A stretch of DNA of 64,000 nucleotides from Pseudonocardia autotrophica (GCF_000717175.1 NZ_JNYD01000023.1:27148-91147), one strand, 5' to 3'. Shown: positions 42,335 to 51,011, numbered from the stretch's first letter. Program-made: numbers and translations. The notes: generated by a model not told the origin, from the sequence alone.

Positions 42335-43638
42335 GCGGGGTGTTCTCCGGTGGGTGCGGGGACGCTGAGCGCGGTGGACAGGTCGGGGACGGTGCGGTCG
42401 CCGAGGCGGTAGGTGCCGTCGGGCAGGGCGACGACGTCGAGGTGCGCCTCGTGCGGTGCCCCGCACCGCCGCTCGCACCCGACGACGTGGGCGCGAGGGA
42501 GCTCGCGCGCCCGGCCCAGCACCTCCCGGACGTCCGCCCGGACGTCGGCGTGCGACTTCGCGCAGCCCGGCCGCCCGGCGCAGGCGCTGACGGCCAGGGC
42601 GGGCGCGTCGGCCGTGAGCACGAACCCGTGGGCGCGCAGGCGCTGCCGGGCGTCGGGGGCGGGGTCGGGCAGCACCAGCGTGCGCCAGGGGGTCACGATC
42701 GTCTCGGGCGCCGCGGCGGCGAGCCCGCGCAGCTGGGCGACCGAGATCTCGCCCAGGACGGGGGCGACGCCGAGGGCCTCACCGCCGTCGTCACGGGGAA
42801 TCGGGCCGATCGGAACCCCCGACTCGCAGAGCTCGCGACTCGCGCTGCCGGAGCTCGCGACTCGCGCTGCGGGATCTCCCGACTCGCGGTGCGGGAACTC
42901 CCGACTCGCGGTGCCGGAGCTCGCGACTCGCGGTGCCGGATCTCCCGACTCGCGGGCGAGGGCGGCGGCGATCCGGGCCGGGGCGTCCGGGACCTCGGCG
43001 GCGCGCCAGGCCCCGGCACAACCGGGCCGTTCCTCCTCGCGGAGCGTGAGAAACACCTCAGCGGCGGCGACGAGCAGGGCGGGCGCGTCCGCCGGGACGC
43101 ACGACAGCGCCGTCGGCACCCCGGCGACCTGCAGGAACCCGAGATCCGGCGCCTCCGCGACCCAGCACAGGTCCGGGCGCTCGGCGGCGACGTCACCTCT
43201 CCCGTCGTCCAGGGCGAACAGGAACCGGCCGGGCAGCGCGGCGAGCGCGGGGCGGGCGCACAGTGCCTCGTCGAGCGCACGCGCCAGGCCCCGGACGTCC
43301 GCCCGCCCGCCGGTCAGCCCGGACAGCGGCGAGGCCAGGACGTTGCGCACCCGCTCGTGCGACGGCGCCGGGATCAGCCCGGCCGCGGCGAGCCGCGAGA
43401 CGAGCCGCGGGTCCTCCCGGTTCAGGCCCCTGAGCTGCAGGTTCCCCCGCGACGTGAGGTGCACCGCGCCGTCGCCGAGCTCCTCGGCGCACGCCGCGAG
43501 GACCCGCAGCTGGGCCGCCGCGACCACCCCGCCCGGCAGGCGGAGGCGAGCCAGGGCGCCGTCGGCCGCGTCGTGCGGCGCGAGCACGCCGGGGCAGGCG
43601 TCGGCGCGCGAGCGGGCGGCGGGCGCAGGGGTGGGCAC
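42331..43638 (-). CDS. cobG: Precorrin-3B synthase CobG with an in-frame 22-residue repeat insertion
   Basis: 435 residues of the nitrite/sulfite reductase family. The ferredoxin-like half-domains are seen as HLTSRGNLQLRGL and VTPWRTLVLPD, and the 4Fe-4S cysteines as SACAGRPGCAKSHADVR and VGCERRCGAPHEAH. CobG uses O2 to make precorrin-3B, which shows the aerobic pathway. Residues about 228-273 are encoded by the 22-bp repeat array and read as a 22-residue repeat (period: APRVASSGTASREFPHRE-like, then AARVASSGSASREL). GTG 43638 is chosen: TACAGT lies 6 nt upstream, fitting a leaderless transcript, and longer versions lack similarity. Confidence 0.9.
   Translation of the reverse strand: MPTPAPAARSRADACPGVLAPHDAADGALARLRLPGGVVAAAQLRVLAACAEELGDGAVHLTSRGNLQLRGLNREDPRLVSRLAAAGLIPAPSHERVRNVLASPLSGLTGGRADVRGLARALDEALCARPALAALPGRFLFALDDGRGDVAAERPDLCWVAEAPDLGFLQVAGVPTALSCVPADAPALLVAAAEVFLTLREEERPGCAGAWRAAEVPDAPARIAAALARESGDPAPRVASSGTASREFPHRESGDPAARVASSGSASRELCESGVPIGPIPRDDGGEALGVAPVLGEISVAQLRGLAAAAPETIVTPWRTLVLPDPAPDARQRLRAHGFVLTADAPALAVSACAGRPGCAKSHADVRADVREVLGRARELPRAHVVGCERRCGAPHEAHLDVVALPDGTYRLGDRTVPDLSTALSVPAPTGEHPA
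42820..42957 (-). repeat. 22-bp repeat array inside cobG
   Basis: CGACTCGC cores start at 42836, 42858, 42880, 42902, 42924 and 42946, all 22 bp apart, plus one at 42820 that is 16 bp away (a 6-bp loss). No stop codon results in the cobG frame. Three units (66 bp) encode one 22-residue peptide period. The core and flanks match the intergenic arrays at 18534 and 20247. Confidence 0.92.
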
Positions 43639-43644
43639 GGCAGC

Positions 43645-43650
43645 ACTGTA
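43645..43650 (-). promoter_or_regulatory. -10 element suggesting leaderless cobG transcript
   Basis: On the minus strand, TACAGT fits TANNNT and ends 6 nt before the GTG start of cobG. A start of transcription at the GTG would give a leaderless mRNA. No matching -35 is obvious. On the plus strand a TTGACG (43668-43673) could be a -35 for the cobalamin riboswitch RNA, but a good -10 is not seen. Confidence 0.4.
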
Positions 43651-43714
43651 AACACGAACCGGGCCGCTTGACGCGGAGTGATCCCGTTGCGGAGAGTGGG
43701 CCCGGAACAACCGC

Positions 43715-43860
43715 ATACGGCGAGCGGGACCCAGGAAGACCGGTGCGAGTCCGGCGCGGTCCCGCCACTGTCACCGGGGAGCAGACCCCGCACGGACGGC
43801 CACGGGGAGACCTGGAAGGCCGGGGCGAGCGCGGATCCGGGAGCCAGGACACTGACCCGC
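43715..43860 (+). ncRNA. Cobalamin riboswitch
   Basis: Conserved blocks of the AdoCbl riboswitch are present in order: GGAAGACCGGTGCGAGTCCG, then CGGTCCCGCCACTGTCACCG, GGGGAGC, and the B12 box as GAGCCAGGACACTGACC. It ends about 55 nt before the cobN ATG. Binding of adenosylcobalamin is expected to repress cobN. The divergent cobG-cobH-cobIJ operon is transcribed away from it and does not carry the element. Confidence 0.93.
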
Positions 43861-43914
43861 CCGCCGCGCACCACCCACGACCCGGGACGCGGATCCCGCA
43901 GGAGAGGACCTTCG

Positions 43915-46900
43915 ATGAGCGCTGCCCCGACCCCCCACGGCCCGGGGCGGATCCTGCTGCTCTCGACCTCGGACACCGACCTGCTGTCCGCCCGGGCCTC
44001 CGGCGCCGACTTCCGCCTGGCCAACCCCAACCGCGTGCTGCTCGACGAGCTGCCGGCGATGGTCGCCGAGGCCGCCGTCGTGGTGGTGCGGGTGCTGGGC
44101 GGGTACCGGTACTGGGAGGAGGGGCTGGACCTCCTCCGCGCCTCCGGAACCCCGCTCGTCGCGCTCGGCGGCGAGATGGCGCCCGACGCCGAGATGATGG
44201 AGCTGTCGACGGTCCCCGCCGGCGTCGCGGCCGAGGCGCACACCTACTTCGCGCAGGGCGGGGCCGGGAACCTCCGCCAGCTGCACGCCTTCCTCTCCGA
44301 CACCGTGCTGCTCACCGGCGAGGGGTTCGCGCCGCCGGTCGCCCTGCCCGAATGGGGAGTACTGGAGCGTCCCGCGGCTCCCGCGCAGGGCCCCACGGTC
44401 GCCGTGCTCTACTACCGCGCCCAGCAGCTCGCCGGGAACACCGCGTACGTCGAGGCCCTCTGCCGGGCGATCGAGGCCAAGGGCGCCACCCCGCTGCCGA
44501 TCTTCTGCGCCTCGCTGCGGCAGGCCCCGGCCGCGCTGCTGGAGACGCTTCGCCAGGCCGACGCCATGATCGTCACGGTCCTCGCGGCCGGCGGGACCAA
44601 GCCCGCGTCGGCGCAGGCCGGCGGCGAGGACGAGGAGTGGGACGTCGCGGAGCTCGCCGCGCTCGACGTCCCGATCCTGCAGGGCCTCTGCCTCACCTCC
44701 AGCCGCGCCGCCTGGGACGAGAACGACGACGGGCTGTCGCCGCTCGACGTCGCCACCCAGGTCGCCGTGCCCGAGTTCGACGGCCGGCTGATCACGGTCC
44801 CGTTCTCGTTCAAGGAGGTCGACGCGGACGGCCTGTCCGTCTACGTCCCGGACGAGGAGCGCGCGGCCCGGGTCGCCGGGATCGCGGTGCGGCACGCCGA
44901 CCTGCGGCGGATCCCCAACGCGGACAAGAAGATCGTGCTCATGCTGAGCGCGTACCCGACCAAGCACGCGCGGATCGGCAACGCGGTCGGGCTGGACACC
45001 CCGGCGTCGACGGTCGCCCTGCTCAAGGCGATGGACGAGGCGGGCTACGACGTCGGTGACTTTCCCGGCGTCGAGGCAGGGGACGGCGACGCGCTCATCC
45101 ACGCCCTGATCGAGGCCGGCGGCCAGGACCCGGACTGGCTCACCGAGGAGAAGCTGGCCGGCAACCCGATCCGCATCTCCGCAGCGCGGTACCAGCGCTG
45201 GTTCGACACCCTCCCGGAGGACTTCCGTTCCGGGGTGATCGAGCACTGGGGGCAGCCGCCGGGGGAGCACTACGTGCAGGACGGCGACATCGTCGTCGCG
45301 GCGCTGCGGTCCGGGAACGTCACGCTGATCGTCCAGCCGCCCCGCGGCTTCGGCGAGAACCCGGTGGCGATCTACCACGACCCGGACCTGCCGCCGTCGC
45401 ACCACTACCTCGCGGCCTACCGCTGGCTCGCCGCCCCGGTCGCCGACGGGGGCTTCGGCGCCGACGCCGTGGTCCACATCGGCAAGCACGGCAACCTGGA
45501 GTGGCTGCCCGGCAAGACGCTCGGCATGTCCGCGTCCTGCGGTACCGACGCGGCGCTCGGCGACCTCCCGCTGATCTACCCGTTCCTGGTCAACGACCCG
45601 GGCGAGGGGACGCAGGCGAAGCGCCGGGCGCACGCCACGCTCGTCGACCACCTGATCCCGCCGATGGCCCGCGCCGAGACCTACGGCGACATCTCCCGCC
45701 TCGAGCAGCTGCTCGACGAGCACGCCAACGTCTCCGCGCTCGACCCGGCCAAGCTCCCCGCGATCCGTCAGCAGATCTGGACGCTGATGACCGCGGCGAA
45801 GATGGACCACGACCTCGGGCTTGACTCCCGGCCGCACGAGGCCGAGTTCGACGACATGCTCCTGCACGTCGACGGCTGGCTGTGCGAGATCAAGGACGTC
45901 CAGATCCGGGACGGCCTGCACGTCCTCTCGGCCGCGCCGGAGGGGGACACGAGGGTCGACCTGGTGCTCGCGATGCTCCGCACCCGGCAGATGTGGGGCG
46001 GCGAGCAGAGCGTCCCCGGCCTGCGCGAGGCGCTGGGCCTGGCCGAGGACGGCAGCGAGGCCCGCGGTGCGGTCGACGAGGTCGAGCAGCTGGCGCACGC
46101 GCTGGTCGCCGACATGGAGGCCGCCGGCTGGGACCCCGACGCCGTCCCCGCCGTCGTCGCCGCGAATCTCACGGCGCGACTCACCGAAGCCGAGAGCGCG
46201 ACTCGCGGAACCCCCACCCACGACCCCGCGAGTCGGGGTGTGGGCTCCGGTGAGTCGGGCTCTGAGATTCACGAGGGCGCTGATCCCGAGACGGTCGAGC
46301 GGATCCTGCGGTTCGCGGCGACCGAGGTGGTGCCGCGGCTGGCGGAGACCGCGCACGAGATCGACCGGGTGCTGCACGCGTTGAACGGCGGGTTCATCCC
46401 CGCCGGACCCTCCGGCTCCCCGCTCCGCGGGCTGATCAACGTGCTGCCGACCGGCCGGAACTTCTACTCGGTCGACCCCAAGGCCGTGCCCAGTCGGTTG
46501 GCGTGGGAGACCGGGCAGGCCATGGCGGAGTCGCTCGTCGAGCGCTACCGCCGGGACCACGGCGGCGAGTACCCCCGGTCCGTCGGGCTGTCGGTGTGGG
46601 GGACCTCCGCCATGCGGACCAGCGGCGACGACGTCGCGGAGGTCTTCGCGCTCCTCGGCGTCCGGCCCGTGTGGGACGAGATGTCCCGGCGCGTCACGAC
46701 GCTGGAGGTCGTCGACCTCGAGGAGCTCGGGCGGCCGCGCATCGACGTCACGGTGCGCATCTCCGGCTTCTTCCGGGACGCGTTCCCGCACGTCCTGGCC
46801 CTGCTCGACGACGCCGTCCAGCTGGTCAGCGACCTGGACGAGCCGGCCGAGCAGAACTTCGTGAAGGCCCATGTGCTGCAGGACGAGCAGCGCACCGGCG

Positions 46901-47637
46901 ACCGCCGCCGGGCCACCACGCGGATCTTCGGGTCCAAGCCCGGCACCTACGGGGCGGGCCTGCTCCAGCTCGTCGACTCCAAGAACTGGCGGGACGACGC
47001 CGACCTCGCCGAGGTCTACACGACCTGGGGCGGCTACGCCTACGGCCGCGGCCTCGACGGCGCCCCCGCACGGGACGACATGGAGACGGCCTACCGGCGC
47101 ATCGCGGTGGCGGCCAAGAACACCGACACCCGCGAGCACGACATCGCCGACTCGGACGACTACTACCAGTACCACGGCGGCATGGTCGCGACCGTCCGCG
47201 CCCTGACCGGCGAGGCGCCCGAGGCGTACATCGGCGACTCGACCCGGCCGGACTCGGTGCGGACCCGGACGCTGCACGAGGAGACCGCCCGCGTCTTCCG
47301 CGCCCGCGTGGTCAACCCGCGCTGGATCGAGGCCATGCGGCGGCACGGGTACAAGGGCGCGTTCGAGATGGCCGCGACCGTCGACTACCTGTTCGGCTGG
47401 GACGCCACGACAGGTGTGGTCGCGGACTGGCAGTACGAGAAGCTCACCGAGTCCTACGTCCTCGACCCGGACAACCGGAAGTTCCTCTCCGAGTCGAACC
47501 CGTGGGCGTTGCACGGCATGGCCGAGCGGCTGCTCGAGGCGGTGGAGCGCGGGCTGTGGGAGGCCCCGGAGCAGGCCACGCTCGACGCCCTGCGCCAGGC
47601 CTACCTGGAGACCGAGGGCGACCTCGAGGCCGAGTAG
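43915..47637 (+). CDS. cobN: Aerobic cobaltochelatase large subunit CobN
   Basis: 1240 residues, the expected size for CobN, the ATP-dependent chelatase subunit that inserts cobalt into hydrogenobyrinate a,c-diamide together with CobS and CobT. Landmarks: DKKIVLMLSAYPTKHARIGNAVGLDTP, DAVVHIGKHGNLEWLPGK, SCGTDAALGDLPLIYPFLVNDPGEG, and GLSVWGTSAMRTSGDDVAE. Residues about 752-784 are encoded by a dispersed repeat and lie between two conserved blocks. ATG 43915 follows GGAGAGG. No CobS/CobT genes are in the window. It is preceded by the cobalamin riboswitch. Confidence 0.95.
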   Translation: MSAAPTPHGPGRILLLSTSDTDLLSARASGADFRLANPNRVLLDELPAMVAEAAVVVVRVLGGYRYWEEGLDLLRASGTPLVALGGEMAPDAEMMELSTVPAGVAAEAHTYFAQGGAGNLRQLHAFLSDTVLLTGEGFAPPVALPEWGVLERPAAPAQGPTVAVLYYRAQQLAGNTAYVEALCRAIEAKGATPLPIFCASLRQAPAALLETLRQADAMIVTVLAAGGTKPASAQAGGEDEEWDVAELAALDVPILQGLCLTSSRAAWDENDDGLSPLDVATQVAVPEFDGRLITVPFSFKEVDADGLSVYVPDEERAARVAGIAVRHADLRRIPNADKKIVLMLSAYPTKHARIGNAVGLDTPASTVALLKAMDEAGYDVGDFPGVEAGDGDALIHALIEAGGQDPDWLTEEKLAGNPIRISAARYQRWFDTLPEDFRSGVIEHWGQPPGEHYVQDGDIVVAALRSGNVTLIVQPPRGFGENPVAIYHDPDLPPSHHYLAAYRWLAAPVADGGFGADAVVHIGKHGNLEWLPGKTLGMSASCGTDAALGDLPLIYPFLVNDPGEGTQAKRRAHATLVDHLIPPMARAETYGDISRLEQLLDEHANVSALDPAKLPAIRQQIWTLMTAAKMDHDLGLDSRPHEAEFDDMLLHVDGWLCEIKDVQIRDGLHVLSAAPEGDTRVDLVLAMLRTRQMWGGEQSVPGLREALGLAEDGSEARGAVDEVEQLAHALVADMEAAGWDPDAVPAVVAANLTARLTEAESATRGTPTHDPASRGVGSGESGSEIHEGADPETVERILRFAATEVVPRLAETAHEIDRVLHALNGGFIPAGPSGSPLRGLINVLPTGRNFYSVDPKAVPSRLAWETGQAMAESLVERYRRDHGGEYPRSVGLSVWGTSAMRTSGDDVAEVFALLGVRPVWDEMSRRVTTLEVVDLEELGRPRIDVTVRISGFFRDAFPHVLALLDDAVQLVSDLDEPAEQNFVKAHVLQDEQRTGDRRRATTRIFGSKPGTYGAGLLQLVDSKNWRDDADLAEVYTTWGGYAYGRGLDGAPARDDMETAYRRIAVAAKNTDTREHDIADSDDYYQYHGGMVATVRALTGEAPEAYIGDSTRPDSVRTRTLHEETARVFRARVVNPRWIEAMRRHGYKGAFEMAATVDYLFGWDATTGVVADWQYEKLTESYVLDPDNRKFLSESNPWALHGMAERLLEAVERGLWEAPEQATLDALRQAYLETEGDLEAE
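46177..46258. repeat. Repeat of the GCGAGTCG family inside cobN
   Basis: CGACTC cores at 46177 and 46199 (22 bp apart), then an inverted core CGCGAGTCGGGG near 46228 and an outer CGGTGAGTC that mirrors GACTCACCG at the left edge. The whole forms an imperfect large palindrome. The cobN frame remains open through it (peptide LTEAESATRGTPTHDPASRG and on). Confidence 0.8.
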
Positions 47638-47715
47638 GGCCGCACGCCGGTCTGGCCGACGGCTACGACCGCCTGCTCGACGAGGCACTGGCCGCGCGGG
47701 CCGGCTGATCCGCTC

Positions 47716-47755
47716 GTGAGTGGCGATGGTCGCCATAGCGACCATCGGCACTCAC
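47716..47755. repeat. 40-nt palindromic element, variant A, between cobN and MarR gene
   Basis: 17-nt arms with one mismatch (left arm GTGAGTGGCGATGGTCG) around CCATAG. It lies between convergent cobN (stop 47637) and the MarR gene (stop 47768), so it may terminate both. Confidence 0.9.
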
Positions 47756-47767
47756 GGCCCGAACGGA

Positions 47768-48193
47768 TCAGCGGGCCAGCCGGCCGAGGTGCAGCCGCAG
47801 GTCGCCCGCGGCCGCCCCCAGCTCCTGCAGCAACGCCGCCTCGACCTCGCCGACGGCCGGCGCCAGCCGCGCGTGCAGCTCCCGTCCCCGGTCCGACAGC
47901 AGGACGAGCACACGGCGGCGGTCGGTCTCGTCGACGCGCCGGTAGACCAGCCCCTGGTCGATCAGCCGGTCCACGATCTTCGTCAGGGTCGGGGCCGGGA
48001 CGCGCACGGCCGCGGCGATGCCGCTCATCGGGTGCCCCTCGCCGTCGGCGAGCAGGTCGAGGACGCGCCACCGGTCGAGCCCGGGGCCGTCCGGCCCGAG
48101 CGCCTCCTCGACCCGCCGCTCCACCCGGTGCGCCGCGCCCGCGAGCGCGTCGAGGAGGCCGGCGTCGGTGACCGAGGGTGGTGCACTGCTCAC
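47768..48193 (-). CDS. MarR family transcriptional regulator
   Basis: 141 residues: helix-turn-helix region HPMSGIAAAVRVPAPTLTKIVDRLI and wing YRRVDETDRRRVLVLLSDRG (D-x-x-D-R-R). GTG 48193 is divergent from the AmiC-like gene, with a dyad operator candidate in the 102-nt gap. It probably controls the amide/formamide gene set; the inducer cannot be read from sequence. Confidence 0.88.
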   Translation of the reverse strand: MSSAPPSVTDAGLLDALAGAAHRVERRVEEALGPDGPGLDRWRVLDLLADGEGHPMSGIAAAVRVPAPTLTKIVDRLIDQGLVYRRVDETDRRRVLVLLSDRGRELHARLAPAVGEVEAALLQELGAAAGDLRLHLGRLAR

Positions 48194-48233
48194 GGCGGGT
48201 CCACTTCCTGCGGGGAGGGGTGACGGGGAGGGC

Positions 48234-48244
48234 TGTCCTGGACA
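48234..48244. promoter_or_regulatory. Dyad operator candidate between MarR and AmiC-like genes
   Basis: TGTCCTGGACA is a perfect 11-bp inverted repeat (5-bp arms plus one central base) in the divergent region, about 50 nt from each start. Position between a MarR gene and its divergent neighbour is typical of MarR autoregulatory sites. Binding is inferred. Confidence 0.4.
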
Positions 48245-48295
48245 AGACTCTCACGGGGCGGACTCGGACGGCGGACGCGAGCGGGGAGGTCCGCG

Positions 48296-49384
48296 ATGCG
48301 CACGGCCGGCAGGGGCGGGGAGCAGGGCTCGGGGATCGGCGACGTCGTGGAGGTCGCCTTCGTGGTGCCGCGCAGCGGCCCGGCGGGGCTGTTCGGGCCC
48401 GCCTGCGAGTCCTGCGGTGCCCTGGCGGCGGCCGAGCTGAACGCGGCCGGGGGCGTGCTCGGCCGCGAGGTCCGGCTGCACGCGGTCGACGGCGGTCGCG
48501 CACCGGCACAGGTCGCCGCGGAGGTCGGGGCGCTCGTCGAGGCGGGGGCGGTGCAGGCGGTGTCCGGCTGGCACATCTCGGCCGTCCGGCAGGAGATCGC
48601 GCCGCGGGTCAGCGGCCGGGTCCCGTACGTCTACGCCCCGCTCTACGAGGGCGGCGAGCGCACCCCGGGGGTGTTCCTCGCCGGCGAGACCCCGGACCGG
48701 CAGGTGCTGCCCGGCCTGCGCTGGATGGCCGCGGAGCTGGGTGTGCGGACCTGGTGCGTCGTCGGCGACGACTACGTGTGGCCCCGCGTCTCGGCGCGGG
48801 CCGCACGGCGCTGGGCGCGGACCACGCCGGACGTGCGGATCCTCGACCAGGTCTTCGTCCCCCTCGGCACCGAGGACTTCACCGACGCGCTCGACCGGGT
48901 GCTGCGCTCGGGCGCGCAGGGCGTGCTGATGTTCCTGGTGGGCTCGGACGCGGTGCGCTTCAACCGTGCCTTCGCGGCCGCGGGCGGCGACCGCCGGTGC
49001 GTGCGGTTCAGCCCGCTGATGGAGGAGAACATGCTGCTCGCGAGCGGTCCCTCGCGCGAGCTGTACTCCGCCGCGGCCTGGTTCGAGAGCCTCCCGACGG
49101 CGGCCGGCCTGGACTTCTCGCGCCGCTACGTCGAGCGGTTCGGGCCGCGCGCGCCGGTGCCGGGCGCGCTCGCCGAGTCCTGCTTCGAGGGGCTGACCCT
49201 GCTGGCCCGGCTGGCCGAGCGGGCCCGCTCGCTCGACGTCGACGCCGTGTCGGGGGCGGGGGAGGGGATCGCCTACGAGAGCCCGCGCGGCGACGTCGCG
49301 CTGGTGCACAACCACCTCCGGCAGGACGTCTACCTGGCCCGGGCCGACGGGCTGGAGTTCGACGTGCTCGCCCGCTTGACCTGA
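48296..49384 (+). CDS. AmiC/FmdD-like amide-binding protein, no signal peptide
   Basis: 362 residues, type 1 periplasmic-binding fold: VEVAFVVPRSGPAGLFGPACESCGALAAAELNAAGG, VSGWHISAVRQEIAP, GRVPYVYAPLYEGGERTPGVFLAGETPDRQ, FSPLMEENMLL. The family includes urea/amide binding proteins and AmiC. There is no signal sequence or lipobox, so a cytoplasmic sensor like AmiC is more likely than a transport receptor; no permease is adjacent. ATG 48296 follows GGGGAGG. It is followed by fmdB and fmdA. Confidence 0.82.
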   Translation: MRTAGRGGEQGSGIGDVVEVAFVVPRSGPAGLFGPACESCGALAAAELNAAGGVLGREVRLHAVDGGRAPAQVAAEVGALVEAGAVQAVSGWHISAVRQEIAPRVSGRVPYVYAPLYEGGERTPGVFLAGETPDRQVLPGLRWMAAELGVRTWCVVGDDYVWPRVSARAARRWARTTPDVRILDQVFVPLGTEDFTDALDRVLRSGAQGVLMFLVGSDAVRFNRAFAAAGGDRRCVRFSPLMEENMLLASGPSRELYSAAAWFESLPTAAGLDFSRRYVERFGPRAPVPGALAESCFEGLTLLARLAERARSLDVDAVSGAGEGIAYESPRGDVALVHNHLRQDVYLARADGLEFDVLARLT

Positions 49385-49419
49385 TTGCTGTCGCTCGACA
49401 TAGTTTCACATGACAGCAA
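49385..49419. promoter_or_regulatory. Inverted repeat upstream of fmdB
   Basis: TTGCTGTC (49385-49392) and GACAGCAA (49412-49419) are exact reverse complements 19 nt apart, in the only AT-rich stretch of the 50-nt gap between the AmiC-like gene and fmdB. It may be an operator or a promoter for a separate fmdBA transcript. Confidence 0.4.
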
Positions 49420-49434
49420 ATCGGGGAGGCGCCC

Positions 49435-49719
49435 GTGCCCACCTACGCGTTCCGCTGCCCCCACTGCGGGGGATTCGACGTGATCCGGCCGATGCGTGAG
49501 GCGGGGGCACCCGCCACCTGCCCCGAGTGCGGCACCGCGGCCCGCCGGGTTTTCGAGTCACCGGCGTTGCGCGCGGGCGACCCCCGGATGCGCCGCGCCC
49601 TCGACGCCTCGGAACGCAGCGCCGACGAGCCCGCCGTCGTCTCCTCCGTGCCCGGCCGCAACCGCAGGGCCACCCCGATCAGCCGGGACCCGCGGCACGC
49701 CCGCCTGCCCCGTCCCTGA
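49435..49719 (+). CDS. fmdB: FmdB family zinc-ribbon protein
   Basis: 94 residues: VPTYAFRCPHCGGFDVIRPM and ATCPECGTAARRVFESPAL give the zinc-ribbon pattern C-x2-C-(about 20)-C-x2-C of FmdB proteins. The basic C-terminal half is disordered. In methylotrophs FmdB regulates or assists formamidase. GTG 49435 has GGGGAGG upstream. It lies 44 nt before fmdA. Confidence 0.9.
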   Translation: MPTYAFRCPHCGGFDVIRPMREAGAPATCPECGTAARRVFESPALRAGDPRMRRALDASERSADEPAVVSSVPGRNRRATPISRDPRHARLPRP

Positions 49720-49763
49720 CGCAAGTCCGGCTCGATCACCGAAGCTGACCAGGAGGAACCGCC

Positions 49764-51011
49764 ATGCCCGACGTCGTCTTCTCCGTCGACCAGGCGAAGC
49801 CCATGCGTGACCAGAAGGCGCCCGGCCACAACCGCTGGCACCCGAGCATCCCGCCGGCGGTGACCGTCGCCCCCGACTCCTCGATCCGCGTCGAGTGCCG
49901 GGAGTGGACGGACGCCCAGATCGGCAACAACGACTCGGCGAACGACGTCCGGGACGTCGACCTCACCCGCTGCCACATGCTCTCCGGACCGATCGCGGTC
50001 GAGGGCGCCGAGCCGGGGGACCTGCTCGTCGTCGACATCCTCGACCTCGGCCCGGTGCCCCAGGAGACGGGCCCGGCGCCCGGCCAGGGCTGGGGCTACA
50101 CGGGCATCTTCGCGAAGCAGAACGGCGGCGGCTTCCTGACCGACCGCTTCCCCGACGCCTACAAGGCGATCTGGGACTTCTCCGGGCAGGTCGCCACCTC
50201 GCGCCACCTGCCGGGCGTGAAGTACACCGGCATCACCCACCCCGGCCTGTTCGGCACCGCGCCCAGCCACGAGCTGCTGAGCCGGTGGAACGCCCGGGAA
50301 CGGGCGCTCATCGCCACCGACCCGGACCGCGTGCCGCCCCTGGCCCTGCCTCCGTTGGAGGAAGCCACCCTGGGCGGGAGCGCCACCGGCGACGTCCTCC
50401 GCGAGATCGCCCGCGACGGCGCCCGCACCGTGCCCGCCCGCGAGAACGGCGGCAACCACGACATCAAGAACTTCACCCGCGGCAGCCGCGTCTTCTACCC
50501 GGTGCACGTGCCGGGCGCCCTGTTCTCCGGCGGCGACCTGCACTTCTCCCAGGGCGACGGCGAGATCACCTTCTGCGGCGCGATCGAGATGGGCGGGTTC
50601 ATCGACTTCCACGTCGACCTGATCAAGGGCGGCATGGAGACCTACGGCGTGACGACCAACCCGATCCTGATGCCGGGCAACGTCGAGCCGCGGTACTCCG
50701 AGTTCCTCACCTTCATCGGCATCGGCGTGCAGCACGAGACCGACACCCAGCTCTACAACGACGCCACCGAGGCCTACCGCAACGCCTGCCTGAACGCCGT
50801 CACCTACCTGGAGAAGTTCGGCTACTCCGGCCCCCAGGCCTACCTGCTGCTCGGGTCGGCGCCGATCGAGGGCCGCGTCTCCGGCGTCGTCGACATCCCG
50901 AACGCCTGCTGCTCGCTCTACCTGCCGACGGCGATCTTCGACGACGACCTGCGGCCGTCGGCGAGCGGCCCGGCGCGAAAGGACCGGGGGAGCTGCGCGG
51001 TGAGCTCGTGA
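49764..51011 (+). CDS. fmdA: Formamidase (FmdA/AmdA family)
   Basis: 415 residues of the acetamidase/formamidase family. Landmarks: HNRWHPSIPP, IECREWTDAQIGNNDSANDV-type segment (here RVECREWTDAQIGNNDSAND), GYTGIFAKQNGGGFL, HPGLFGTAPSHELL, ARENGGNHDIKNFTRGSRV and VPGALFSGGDLHFSQGDGE. It hydrolyses formamide to formate and ammonia. ATG 49764 follows AGGAGG. It overlaps the downstream hydrolase gene by 4 nt. Confidence 0.95.
   Translation: MPDVVFSVDQAKPMRDQKAPGHNRWHPSIPPAVTVAPDSSIRVECREWTDAQIGNNDSANDVRDVDLTRCHMLSGPIAVEGAEPGDLLVVDILDLGPVPQETGPAPGQGWGYTGIFAKQNGGGFLTDRFPDAYKAIWDFSGQVATSRHLPGVKYTGITHPGLFGTAPSHELLSRWNARERALIATDPDRVPPLALPPLEEATLGGSATGDVLREIARDGARTVPARENGGNHDIKNFTRGSRVFYPVHVPGALFSGGDLHFSQGDGEITFCGAIEMGGFIDFHVDLIKGGMETYGVTTNPILMPGNVEPRYSEFLTFIGIGVQHETDTQLYNDATEAYRNACLNAVTYLEKFGYSGPQAYLLLGSAPIEGRVSGVVDIPNACCSLYLPTAIFDDDLRPSASGPARKDRGSCAVSS

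Noticed and set aside
43639..43720. Second riboswitch on the minus strand for cobG
   Set aside because: The conserved B12 blocks occur only on the plus strand, and a -10 box lies right before the cobG start.
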